Source: Flavobacteriaceae bacterium
GTDB taxonomy: Bacteria > Bacteroidota > Bacteroidia > Flavobacteriales > Flavobacteriaceae
Direction: 5' to 3'
Length of the DNA: 12,483 nt
Assembly: GCA_030618945.1 (NCBI GenBank)
Contig: JAUXCI010000045.1
Location: 1-12,483 of the forward strand
Positions 1 through 7,430 of this stretch are shown piece after piece (within the stretch, counting starts at the first letter, position 1; every line of letters begins with the position of its first letter). Made by a program: the position numbers and the translations under genes. Under the pieces are notes generated by a model. The model was given only the letters and a program-made list of their open reading frames with translations, had not been told where the DNA came from and did no database searches.

Positions 1-16
1 AAAATATTTAATTCAA

Positions 17-40
17 AAGTTCAATATTTTATTTGAACTT
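17..40. repeat. 8-bp inverted repeat (hairpin) at window start
   Basis: AAGTTCAA (17-24) and TTGAACTT (33-40) are perfect complements around an 8-nt A/T-rich loop. No T-tract follows on the plus strand. It may be part of the 3' end of an upstream transcript or an operator; its gene context lies outside the window. Confidence 0.35.
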
Positions 41-49
41 AGGTTAACA

Positions 50-89
50 GGGTCTGAAACGTTCGATAAATCGTATTTGGCCCTTTTTT
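50..89 (+). terminator. Rho-independent terminator of an upstream gene
   Basis: GGGTC (50-54) pairs with GGCCC (79-83, one G-T wobble) and the stem continues inward imperfectly to ACG/CGT (59-61/72-74). Six T residues follow directly (84-89). It lies before the modA promoter, so it most likely ends the transcript of a plus-strand gene left of the window. An attenuator role for modA is less likely because the promoter candidate lies downstream. Confidence 0.6.
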
Positions 90-141
90 ATTCCTTGTAA
101 TATATTTCTTTGAATCATCATTTTTTTTCGATAAGTACTTG

Positions 142-149
142 TATTTTTG
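142..149 (+). promoter_or_regulatory. Bacteroidota-type -7 element before modA
   Basis: TATTTTTG matches the Bacteroidota -7 consensus TAnnTTTG exactly. The -33 region (about 119-125) is a T-run with no clean TTTG. Transcription would begin around 154-157. That excludes the longer TTG-initiated reading at 139 and supports the ATG at 172 as the modA start. Confidence 0.5.
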
Positions 150-171
150 TGCATACAAAATAAAGAGGTAT

Positions 172-954
172 ATGGGTGTTAGACGAGCTAAGCCAATTGG
201 TTTTTTTTCGGGTTATTTTATTGCTGTTCTTATTTTGGTTTCCTGCAATCAAAATCAATCGGACAAGCTCACCATTGCCGCTGCCGCCAATATGCAATTT
301 GCAGTTGCCGAATTAACTAAGGTATTTTCTGAACAAACGGGTATTGAATGCGAGATCGTTACTAGCTCTTCGGGCAAGTTAACTGCCCAGATCATCGAAG
401 GAGCTCCCTTTGATGTGTTGCTTTCTGCAGATATGAAATTTCCAGAAGAATTATACAAAAGGGGTCTTACGTTGAATGAACCGTTGGTATATGCTTACGG
501 AAATCTTGTTTTATGGACCTTAAAAAATGATGTTGAGCCAGTTTTGGAATCTTTAAGCCATGAAAGTATTAAGCATATTGCCATGGGTAACCCTAAAACT
601 GCGCCATATGGGATATCGGCCAGGGAGGTATTACATGAAACTGGGCTCGAGGAAAAATTGCAAAATAAACTGGTTTTTGGGGAAAGTATTTCACAAACCA
701 ATCAATTTATTATTTCAATGGTGGCAGATATTGGCTTTACTTCCAAGTCGGTTGTTTTATCATCTTTAATGAAGGGAAGAGGAGCCTGGAAGGAAATCGA
801 CAAAAAATTGTATAAGCCTATTGCACAAGGAATTGTGGTCATTAATAACAGAAATGCATTTCAAAAAGAAGCTTTGCAGTTTAAAGATTTTTTACTTTCT
901 GCTAAAGGCAAGGAAATATTATATAAGTTTGGGTACCAAGTTTCAACTAAATGA
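172..954 (+). CDS. modA: Molybdate/tungstate ABC transporter substrate-binding lipoprotein ModA
   Basis: This is the extracytoplasmic binding protein that captures molybdate or tungstate for the ModBC transporter. It has 260 residues from ATG 172, preceded by AAGAGG; an in-frame TTG at 139 lies upstream of the promoter candidate and is rejected. Residues 1-25 form a lipoprotein signal with lipobox LVSC (Cys25 lipidated), so the protein is membrane-anchored. The ligand-contact regions are recognisable: AAAAN (36-40), TSSSG (64-68) and APYG with Tyr146. The Asn40/Ser/Tyr146 pattern and the stretch YAYGNLVLW resemble the Azotobacter ModA2 subgroup more than E. coli ModA, which has Ser at the first position. 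This comparison is from memory. The stop overlaps the next start by ATGA, indicating translational coupling. Molybdate versus tungstate preference cannot be told. Confidence 0.93.
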   Translation: MGVRRAKPIGFFSGYFIAVLILVSCNQNQSDKLTIAAAANMQFAVAELTKVFSEQTGIECEIVTSSSGKLTAQIIEGAPFDVLLSADMKFPEELYKRGLTLNEPLVYAYGNLVLWTLKNDVEPVLESLSHESIKHIAMGNPKTAPYGISAREVLHETGLEEKLQNKLVFGESISQTNQFIISMVADIGFTSKSVVLSSLMKGRGAWKEIDKKLYKPIAQGIVVINNRNAFQKEALQFKDFLLSAKGKEILYKFGYQVSTK

Positions 955-1349
955 ATATTCTAAAAGGATATATAGACGCAATAAAAGTTAATGGTGAATT
1001 ATCCATCGTCCATGTAAATGTTGCTGGTTTTATCTTTTCTACCATTGTTATCGATACTCCGGAAACGGCTTCCTTTTTAAAAGTCAAAAATGAAGTAAAA
1101 ATAATTTTCAAGGAAACTGAAGTGATTATTGGGGTTGGTGATATGAGTGGGATTAGCTTGAGAAATAAGATGGTTGGAACCGTAATGCGAATTGATGCGG
1201 ATATATTATTAAGTAAATTAACCGTGAAAACCGGACTAGGGCAGATAAGCTCAATTATCACATCTAATGCGGTTAAACAATTGAAAATAAAATTGGGGAT
1301 GGAGGTAACAGCTATGGTTAAAACAAACGAAATCATCTTATCAAAATGA
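951..1349 (+). CDS. Standalone di-Mop (TOBE) molybdate-binding protein, ModG/molbindin-like
   Basis: This 132-residue cytoplasmic protein appears to be two Mop (TOBE) domains in tandem with nothing else. The second half (about 70-132) is a canonical Mop: GTVMRIDAD, then a TSNAVKQL-type helix segment, then VTAMVKTNEIIL. The first half (about 1-68) follows the same pattern but is diverged. There is no helix-turn-helix, so it is not a ModE regulator. Di-Mop proteins such as Azotobacter ModG bind molybdate and are thought to store or buffer it. The ATG overlaps the modA stop by 4 bp and its own stop overlaps the modB ATG by 4 bp. Its place inside the operon implies a role in handling incoming oxyanion; whether it stores Mo or modulates the transporter is inference. 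Confidence 0.82.
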   Translation: MNILKGYIDAIKVNGELSIVHVNVAGFIFSTIVIDTPETASFLKVKNEVKIIFKETEVIIGVGDMSGISLRNKMVGTVMRIDADILLSKLTVKTGLGQISSIITSNAVKQLKIKLGMEVTAMVKTNEIILSK

Positions 1350-2026
1350 TAGACTGGAATCCTTTGTTACTCACTTTTAAGCTGGCCATGATCACCACAG
1401 TTTTGCTTTTGATCATTTCCATTCCGATAGCTTATTGGCTTGCTTATACCAAATCCAAGGCCAAGCCTGTTATTGAAACGCTGGTAAGTATGCCTTTGGT
1501 TTTGCCTCCTACCGTGATAGGGTTTTATATGCTTGTAGCCTTTAGTCCGGCTAACGCTTTTGGTAGCTGGTTGGATAATTGGCTGGGGCTTCGATTAGTA
1601 TTTTCTTTTGAAGGACTTGTATTGGGCTCTCTTATTTATAGCTTACCTTTTATGGTACATCCTATTCAGGCGGGTTTTGCCAACCTTTCTCCATCACTTA
1701 AGAATGCTTCTTATGTTTTAGGAAAATCAAAGTTTACAACCTTGAGAAAAGTATTGTTGCCAAATATTAAACCGTCTTTGATTACGGGAATCATTCTTGC
1801 TTTTGCGCATACGATAGGAGAGTTTGGAGTGGTATTAATGATAGGAGGTAATCTCTCGGGAAGAACCAGAGTTGCTTCTATCGCGATTTATGATGAGGTA
1901 GAAGCGATGAACTATTCGTTAGCCAATACTTATTCTATGATTCTTTTTAGCATCACTTTTTTAATATTATTGATCGTTTACCTCATTAATGGAGGTTACT
2001 TTAAAAGATCTCATAATAATGATTGA
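1346..2026 (+). CDS. modB: Molybdate ABC transporter permease ModB
   Basis: This is the inner-membrane channel subunit of the molybdate/tungstate importer. It has 226 residues, the usual ModB length, with about five hydrophobic membrane segments beginning at residues 8-28. The cytoplasmic coupling (EAA-type) loop is clear: ASYVLGKSKFTTLRKVLLP followed by LAFAHTIGEFG, matching the ModB-family loop in which the GEFG turn is highly conserved. A further family motif is the PLVLPPTVIGFY segment near residue 50. The start is an ATG overlapping the stop of the di-Mop gene by 4 bp, and the 3' end overlaps modC by 8 bp, so the operon is probably translated as a coupled unit. It should dimerise and pair with ModC and ModA. 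Confidence 0.95.
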   Translation: MIDWNPLLLTFKLAMITTVLLLIISIPIAYWLAYTKSKAKPVIETLVSMPLVLPPTVIGFYMLVAFSPANAFGSWLDNWLGLRLVFSFEGLVLGSLIYSLPFMVHPIQAGFANLSPSLKNASYVLGKSKFTTLRKVLLPNIKPSLITGIILAFAHTIGEFGVVLMIGGNLSGRTRVASIAIYDEVEAMNYSLANTYSMILFSITFLILLIVYLINGGYFKRSHNND

Positions 2027-2894
2027 ACTAGATTTTCAAAAAATATTAAAATCTTCGTCTGGGGAAATGATTCTAGACATAAAGCTAGACCTTGAGCAGA
2101 GGAAACTGGTAACCTTATATGGAAAGTCAGGAGCGGGTAAAACAACCTTATTACTTATTCTGGCAGGACTGCTTAGTCCCGAAAAAGGAATTGTAAAAGT
2201 AGGAAATGAAATATGGACAGATAGGGCGAACAATATTCAATTAGCTGCTCAAAAACGAAATGTGGGATTTGTGTTTCAGGAATACGCGTTATTTCCAAAC
2301 ATGACCGTAAGGGAAAACTTGGTTTTTGCTTTGGGCAAAGGACAATCTGATAAAATTGTTGATCATTTAGTTGAAATTATTGACCTTGGCCAATTGCAGG
2401 ACAGAAACCCAGGTACTCTTTCAGGCGGTCAAAAACAACGAGTAGCCCTGGCCAGGGCACTTGTAAAAAAACCCAGCATACTACTTCTCGACGAGCCTTT
2501 GTCGGCTCTGGACCATGAAATGAGAACCAAACTTCAGTCTTATATCCTGGAGGTCCACAATGAATTCAAGCTCACTACGATACTAATAAGCCATGATGTG
2601 TCAGAGATTATCAGATTGTCTGATTTTCTAGTTGAGATGGATCAAGGAAAAATTATCCGTCAAGGCGTTCCATCCGAAATATTTACCAATGACAGGGTCA
2701 ACGCAAAATTTCAATTTACCGGGGAGGTAATCAGAATGGTTAAACAAGATTTTATTGTGATCGTAACGGTGCTGATTGGTAAGAACCTTGTAAAGGTTAT
2801 TGCAAACGACAAGGAAGCGGAAAATTTGTATGTTGGTGATCGGGTAATGATTGCATCCAAAGCTTTTAATCCCATTATTCACAAAATCAGTTGA
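2019..2894 (+). CDS. modC: Molybdate ABC transporter ATP-binding protein ModC
   Basis: This is the ATPase that powers molybdate/tungstate import. From ATG 2019 it has 291 residues and begins MIELDF, as ModC proteins usually do. An in-frame ATG at 1989 lies well inside modB and adds ten residues unlike the family. Motifs in order: Walker A GKSGAGKT (35-42), Q-loop Gln87, signature LSGGQ (134-138), Walker B ILLLDE (154-159), and H-loop His192 in ISHD. A C-terminal TOBE/Mop segment (about 230-291, FTGEVIRM onward) is typical of ModC and could sense bound oxyanion. Thus the operon encodes three Mop-type units, two in the small protein and one here. No modE-like regulator is in the window. Confidence 0.95.
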   Translation: MIELDFQKILKSSSGEMILDIKLDLEQRKLVTLYGKSGAGKTTLLLILAGLLSPEKGIVKVGNEIWTDRANNIQLAAQKRNVGFVFQEYALFPNMTVRENLVFALGKGQSDKIVDHLVEIIDLGQLQDRNPGTLSGGQKQRVALARALVKKPSILLLDEPLSALDHEMRTKLQSYILEVHNEFKLTTILISHDVSEIIRLSDFLVEMDQGKIIRQGVPSEIFTNDRVNAKFQFTGEVIRMVKQDFIVIVTVLIGKNLVKVIANDKEAENLYVGDRVMIASKAFNPIIHKIS

Positions 2895-2896
2895 TT

Positions 2897-2915
2897 GTTT
2901 GGAAGCTTTCCAAAC
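2897..2915. repeat. Perfect 8-bp hairpin after modC
   Basis: GTTTGGAA (2897-2904) and TTCCAAAC (2908-2915) flank a GCT loop just 2 bp after the modC stop. No T-tract follows, so a classic intrinsic terminator is doubtful; it may protect the 3' end of the mod mRNA. Its left arm also contains the TTTG (2898-2901) that fits a -33 box for the next gene. Confidence 0.5.
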
Positions 2916-2927
2916 TGAATACATTTA
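2898..2927 (+). promoter_or_regulatory. Candidate promoter for the CarboxypepD_reg gene
   Basis: TTTG (2898-2901), an 18-bp spacer, and TACATTTA (2920-2927) match the Bacteroidota consensus TTTG-N17-19-TAnnTTTG with one mismatch (final A for G). It would start transcription near 2932, leaving a leader of about 70 nt before ATG 3003. Confidence 0.4.
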
Positions 2928-3002
2928 AGTTAAAGTTCTTTTTAGAGTGATGATTTATTAGTAATTTCAATGGTTGAAATCATCAATAAATTTTATATCA
3001 AA

Positions 3003-4289
3003 ATGGAACTGAAAAAGAATCATTTAGGAAGCCTTAAAGCATTAGGTTTAATTAATTATATTTTCCTTTTTACCTTATTAATTGTGACGCCAGCAGTTAT
3101 GGCGCAGGAAGAATCTGGGGTTGATTTTAAGGAGTATAAAGGCAAGATAGTTGACACTAAGTCAGATGATGTTTTGGAATATGCAACAATATCGGTAACT
3201 AATTCAAATATTTCAACTATTTCAAATATGGACGGGTTTTTTACATTAAAGGTTCCGATTGATTTGGTTGAGGAAAATGCAGTCATTAGTTATTTGGGAT
3301 ATAATACTAAGACAATTCCATTAAAAAGTTTTACTGAGGGGAGCATGGAAATCAATATGGAGGAATCTTTTGAAAAACTTCCTGATGTAAACATTGTTGA
3401 CGCCAATCCGATGCAAGTCATTAGAAAAGTAATGAAAAATAAAAAGGCTAACTCTTATGATAAGTCACTGATAGTCAAGGCGTTTTATCGTGAATCAATT
3501 AGGAAACGAAAAACGTATGCATCACTTTCTGAGGCAGTTGTTGAAATATACAAACAGCCAGGGGGGGCTGCTGGAGCAGATTATATCAAATTGGAAAAGG
3601 TTAGAAAAAGTACGGATTACCGAAAAATAGACACCCTGGTCATTAAATTGCAAGGAGGCCCTTATAACAACTTGAATATGGACTTTATAAGAAATAAAGA
3701 TTTGTTCTTTTCAGGTGATATTTTCGATATTTATCAGTTTTCTTTTGATAAAATGATCACGATGGACAATAGGAATGTGTACGTGATTGATTTTATTCAG
3801 AAAGCATCAGTGGTTGAGCCGTTTTACAAGGGAAAATTATATGTTGATGTAAATAGTTATGCGCTTGTAAAATCTGTTTTTAGTGTACATCTTGAAAATC
3901 TCAATAGGGCAAAGAAATTCTTTGTAAAGAAAAAACCAGCGAATGCTGACGTCATTCCTGTTGATACTAAATATATAGTGGACTATCGTGAATTAGACGG
4001 GAAATGGCATTTTAACTACAGTAGAATCGAGCTCAGCTTTAAAATTAAATGGGATAAAAAATGGTTCAATTCCATATACAATATTACTATAGAGAAGGCG
4101 GTTACTGACTGGGTGGATAATGACCAGGGTATTTCCATTAAGAACAGAGATAGGATGCGGAAAAATGTTATTTTGACGGATGAGGCCACGGGGTTTTCTG
4201 ATCCAGAATTTTGGGGAGAGAACAATGTGATTGAGCCAGATAAATCGATCCAAAATGCCATTAAAAAGATTCAGAAGAATAATGAATAG
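3003..4289 (+). CDS. Exported protein with carboxypeptidase-like regulatory domain
   Basis: From ATG 3003 the product has 428 residues with a Sec signal peptide (hydrophobic 17-32, probable cleavage after AVMA at 34). ATG 2970 would add 11 residues ahead of the signal and sits in a hairpin loop, so I prefer 3003. Residues about 45-120 form a CarboxypepD_reg-like beta-sandwich: GKIVD, then ATISVTN, then ISNMDGFFTLKV and ISYLGY. The remainder (NPMQVIRKVMKN, IVKAFYRESIRKRK, YASLSEAVVEIYK, KLQGGPY, VDYRELDGKWHFNY) matches a family of about 400 residues that I know from Bacteroidota genomes under this generic name, related to the N-terminal part of DUF5686 proteins. It lacks the large outer-membrane barrel of full DUF5686 proteins. 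Location is probably periplasm or outer-membrane surface; substrate and function are unknown. Confidence 0.8.
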   Translation: MELKKNHLGSLKALGLINYIFLFTLLIVTPAVMAQEESGVDFKEYKGKIVDTKSDDVLEYATISVTNSNISTISNMDGFFTLKVPIDLVEENAVISYLGYNTKTIPLKSFTEGSMEINMEESFEKLPDVNIVDANPMQVIRKVMKNKKANSYDKSLIVKAFYRESIRKRKTYASLSEAVVEIYKQPGGAAGADYIKLEKVRKSTDYRKIDTLVIKLQGGPYNNLNMDFIRNKDLFFSGDIFDIYQFSFDKMITMDNRNVYVIDFIQKASVVEPFYKGKLYVDVNSYALVKSVFSVHLENLNRAKKFFVKKKPANADVIPVDTKYIVDYRELDGKWHFNYSRIELSFKIKWDKKWFNSIYNITIEKAVTDWVDNDQGISIKNRDRMRKNVILTDEATGFSDPEFWGENNVIEPDKSIQNAIKKIQKNNE

Positions 4290-4317
4290 TTAAATTCAGA
4301 TTGCTAAATCAGCCTAA

Positions 4318-4339
4318 GTTTTAATAAAGTTTTAATAAA
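4318..4339 (+). repeat. Tandem 11-bp direct repeat GTTTTAATAAA
   Basis: GTTTTAATAAA occurs twice back to back at 4318-4328 and 4329-4339, with no mismatch. It sits 18 bp upstream of the -7 element at 4358-4365, covering the -33 and UP-element region of the promoter for the next gene. It could be a regulator site, an A/T-rich UP element, or chance in A/T-rich DNA. Confidence 0.5.
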
Positions 4340-4357
4340 AAGGTATTCTATTATTCG

Positions 4358-4365
4358 TATTTTTG
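4358..4365 (+). promoter_or_regulatory. Bacteroidota-type -7 element before the exported gene at 4404
   Basis: TATTTTTG followed by CGG matches TAnnTTTG exactly. The -33 position falls in the TTTT of the second GTTTTAATAAA repeat. A start near 4370 would leave a leader of about 33 nt before TTG 4404. Confidence 0.5.
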
Positions 4366-4403
4366 CGGCCAATTTTTTTTTGTATTAAACTAAATATTGA
4401 CCA

Positions 4404-5075
4404 TTGAAATACATTTTTTTCATTTGTATATTTCTATCCTTTTCTACTGATCTTTTGGCTCAGATAGACAATAATACTATAGAGGAAACCGACTTGTTTC
4501 AATATCAGCCAAATGATAGTGATCATAAGGAATTTGCACCCACAAGTACAGATGGAACAGCTATTAAAACAGAAATTGTAACACTCTTTGGAACACTAAA
4601 AGATATAGCTGATAATTTCCCTTCCTATAGCGTTGTTCCCAACAAGCAGAAAAGAAGTATGCGGGACCTGATGGATCGAGAAAAAGATGTGCTGGTTTCA
4701 AAATTTTGGAATGGTAATGATGTGAGTGTCAGAAAATTGAATACTTCGCTTGAATTAGGGAAGTTGGAAACCGACTCAAAAACCATTCGTATAATATGCA
4801 GAGATCATAGTTATGTGGATGGAGATCGGGTTAAGCTTTATGTAAACGACATAGTAATAAGAAGAAGTATTACCCTTGCAGCAGGGTATTATACCATAGA
4901 TATACAACTAAGAGAAGGTTTCAATAGGATTGATATTGAAGCTTTGAATCAAGGCTCTTCCGGGCCTAATACGGCTGAATTTAAAGTTCTTGACGAAAAC
5001 GGAGGATTACTGGCATCAAAAGAATGGAATATTTTAACGGGCTATATTGCAACCTTGGTTGTGATGAAACACTAG
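4404..5075 (+). CDS. Exported protein of unknown function with a C-terminal beta-rich domain
   Basis: The 223-residue product begins at TTG 4404: a stop (TGA 4398-4400) lies two codons upstream and the next in-frame Met is near residue 86, so TTG is the only start that keeps the signal peptide (MKYIFFICIF..., cleavage near LLAQ at 17-20). I do not recognise a named family. Residues about 126-196 read as a small beta-sandwich with DHSYVDGDRVKLYVND (134-149), a LREGFNRIDIEALNQG turn (169-184) and PNTAEFKV (188-195). I recall this D-x-x-x-x-DGD-x-V-x-L-x-x-N ... G-x-N-x-I ... PNTA pattern from other secreted Bacteroidota proteins of unknown role. The DGD may bind Ca2+ (inference). The middle (60-110) is charged and probably partly helical. 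It has its own promoter candidate. Confidence 0.75.
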   Translation: MKYIFFICIFLSFSTDLLAQIDNNTIEETDLFQYQPNDSDHKEFAPTSTDGTAIKTEIVTLFGTLKDIADNFPSYSVVPNKQKRSMRDLMDREKDVLVSKFWNGNDVSVRKLNTSLELGKLETDSKTIRIICRDHSYVDGDRVKLYVNDIVIRRSITLAAGYYTIDIQLREGFNRIDIEALNQGSSGPNTAEFKVLDENGGLLASKEWNILTGYIATLVVMKH

Positions 5076-5138
5076 GTCATTCAGGCTATATGCACCTATT
5101 TAAGATCTAATTAGCAAATTTATTTTGGTAGCTGAAAC

Positions 5139-7397
5139 ATGAAGAAGAAACTTCTATTTTTTATTATTAAACTGGCCGGTTTGGCCTCCCTCTTATTTGG
5201 GCTGTTTATAGGTTTCGTATATCTCGGTGTTTTTGGGCATGTATTTACCGAAAATGAATTAAAGGAATTTAAAAATGAAACCGCTTCTTTGGTTTTATCC
5301 GATAACGGAAAACTGATCGGGAAATTCTTTGCTGACAATAGAACTAACATAAGCTTTGATGAGCTTCCCAAAAACCTGATTAATGCCTTAGTAGCCACTG
5401 AAGATGCGCGATATTTTGAGCATGAAGGAGTGGACTCCAGAAGCTTGTTAAGGGTGTTGGTAAAATCCATCATTCTCCAGCAAAAAAGTGCGGGTGGAGG
5501 GAGTACAATCACTCAGCAATTGGCAAAAAACATGTTTGGGAGAAAGAGCTATGGCTTTATGACCATGCCCGTAAATAAGTCCAAAGAAATTATTCTGGCT
5601 TATCGTTTGGAAAATATTTATTCCAAGGAAGATATTATAACCCTTTATCTTAATACAGTGCCTTTCGGAGAAAATGTGCTTGGGGTTGAAGCAGCAGCTC
5701 ACAGATATTTTAACAAGGGAGTAAGGCATCTCAACACACAAGAGGCAGCCGTTCTAGTAGGCATGCTTAAGGCAAATACTTATTACAATCCAAGACTTTA
5801 TCCTGATCATGCACTTGAAAGAAGAAATGTTGTATTAGAGCAGATGAATCGCTATGACTATTTGAGTCAAAAACAATCGGATTCTCTTCAAAAATCACCT
5901 TTGATTTTGGACTATGCCAATTTAAAATCAGAAGGTCCGGCCAATTATTTTCTGGTTGAAGTAAAAAAAGAAGTCAATAGAATTTTAAAAGCCCTGAATA
6001 AATCTGCTGAAACAGCATATGATCTTAAGAAAAGCGGCTTGGTCATTGAAACCACTTTAGATTATGATCTTCAGCTATATGCACTTAAGGCCTTTAAAAG
6101 CCACCTTGGAAAAATGCAGCCTCGTTTAAATCGTGAATATACATCGGGTACTTCGAAAAAAACCTTGGACCAATTAGTGAACAGGGAACTAGAAAGGTTA
6201 AACTTAACAGAGAATTCGAAAGTAAAGAGGAAACGGGAAATGTTTTCATGGAAAGGGTTTTATACGGATTCAATCTCTGTCAGGGATAGTCTTTCTGCAA
6301 ATCTTAAACTGCTTCAGGCAGGATTTTTAGCGCTTGACCCAAGGGATGGTTCCGTAAAAAGCTGGGTTGGTGGTATCGATTATCGAACCCAGCCCTATGA
6401 TCAGATATATGCCCAACGACAGATGGCATCTGCGTTTAAACCAATTTTATATGTAGCTGCACTGGAACAGGGAGTGATGCCTTGTCAATATCTGGACAAT
6501 GAACCCATTATCTTAAAAGATTTCGAAAATTGGCAGCCTCAGAATTACAATAAATCAGTTGGGGGAAAATACTCTGTGGCGGCTTCCCTCTCAAGGTCTA
6601 TGAATATACCTACGGTAAATTTATTCTTCCAACAAGATTTTGAGATTCTGAATTCGACCTGGTTGTCACTGGGCTTTTCACAGGAATTAATGTATAAACC
6701 TTCAACTGCCCTGGGAACTACTACGGCAAGTTTATATGAGATGTCTGTGGCATATGCCACTTTTGCCAATGGAGGTAAATCAGTGAAGCCTGTGTTTATA
6801 AAATCAATCAGATCATCTGATGGAAAACTGCTGTATCAGGACCCAAAAGTAACTTCAAGGGAAAGATTGTTGCAAGAATCATCGACGGCTTTATTGACAG
6901 CTATGCTCCAAAAGGCGATGACCGAGGGCACGGGCGCATCTATGAAAAACGTTTATGGTGTAACTGCTCCCTTGGCAGGGAAAACGGGTACCTCACAAGA
7001 TTATGGAGATGCATGGTTTTTAGCCTATAACCCTAAGCTGGTTGTAGCAACAAGGGTTGGTGCCAGTTATCCGGTTATCCATTTTAAAGGTGGGTCAAAC
7101 GGAGCCGGCAGTAAACTTGCGCTTCCAATAGTAGCTAAAACGCTTCAAAAGGTTCAGCAAAACAAATCTTTAAGGCGAAAATACTTTCAATCATTCACGC
7201 CTTTGACCGGTGATTATGCCGGAGCATTGGACTGTCAGGATTATATAGATGCTTCAGAAATTGAAAAATTCTTCGACGATATTTTTTCTGATAAAAGCAC
7301 AACTTTTGATAAAGCTTCTAAAAAAGCCCAAAGAAAAGCCAAAAGAAAAAATAAAAAATCATTTTTCAAACGGCTTTTTGGTAAAAAAGAAAATTGA
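5139..7397 (+). CDS. mrcA: Class A penicillin-binding protein (PBP1A-type transglycosylase/transpeptidase)
   Basis: This bifunctional enzyme polymerises lipid II glycan strands and crosslinks stem peptides in the periplasm. It has 752 residues. Residues 6-31 are an N-terminal membrane anchor. The GT51 glycosyltransferase domain (about 55-230) carries the catalytic Glu88 in TEDARYFEHEG, GGGSTITQQLAKN (119-131) and the KSKEIILAYRLEN motif (147-159). The transpeptidase domain (about 300-690) has all three active-site motifs: SAFK with Ser431 and Lys434, SMN (487-489), and KTGTS (615-619). The C-terminal tail (from about 725) is very rich in Lys/Arg and ends FKRLFGKKEN, presumably periplasmic. 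The ATG is preceded by no Shine-Dalgarno, as is usual in this phylum. It is 63 bp downstream of the exported gene, so cotranscription is possible. Confidence 0.94.
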   Translation: MKKKLLFFIIKLAGLASLLFGLFIGFVYLGVFGHVFTENELKEFKNETASLVLSDNGKLIGKFFADNRTNISFDELPKNLINALVATEDARYFEHEGVDSRSLLRVLVKSIILQQKSAGGGSTITQQLAKNMFGRKSYGFMTMPVNKSKEIILAYRLENIYSKEDIITLYLNTVPFGENVLGVEAAAHRYFNKGVRHLNTQEAAVLVGMLKANTYYNPRLYPDHALERRNVVLEQMNRYDYLSQKQSDSLQKSPLILDYANLKSEGPANYFLVEVKKEVNRILKALNKSAETAYDLKKSGLVIETTLDYDLQLYALKAFKSHLGKMQPRLNREYTSGTSKKTLDQLVNRELERLNLTENSKVKRKREMFSWKGFYTDSISVRDSLSANLKLLQAGFLALDPRDGSVKSWVGGIDYRTQPYDQIYAQRQMASAFKPILYVAALEQGVMPCQYLDNEPIILKDFENWQPQNYNKSVGGKYSVAASLSRSMNIPTVNLFFQQDFEILNSTWLSLGFSQELMYKPSTALGTTTASLYEMSVAYATFANGGKSVKPVFIKSIRSSDGKLLYQDPKVTSRERLLQESSTALLTAMLQKAMTEGTGASMKNVYGVTAPLAGKTGTSQDYGDAWFLAYNPKLVVATRVGASYPVIHFKGGSNGAGSKLALPIVAKTLQKVQQNKSLRRKYFQSFTPLTGDYAGALDCQDYIDASEIEKFFDDIFSDKSTTFDKASKKAQRKAKRKNKKSFFKRLFGKKEN

Positions 7398-7430
7398 ATT
7401 CTCAGACAAATTATTTAACAACAGGCTGAA

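Noticed and set aside
1..171. Molybdenum cofactor riboswitch ahead of modA
   Set aside because: The leader after the promoter candidate is only about 15-18 nt, and the upstream hairpins do not form the multi-stem Moco aptamer.
947..1336. 129-codon minus-strand frame over the di-Mop gene
   Set aside because: It is antisense to a gene with recognisable Mop domains and operon overlaps; the peptide has no family features.
5120..5512. 130-codon minus-strand frame under the N-terminus of the penicillin-binding protein
   Set aside because: It is antisense to the GT51 domain and its membrane anchor, with no independent signals.
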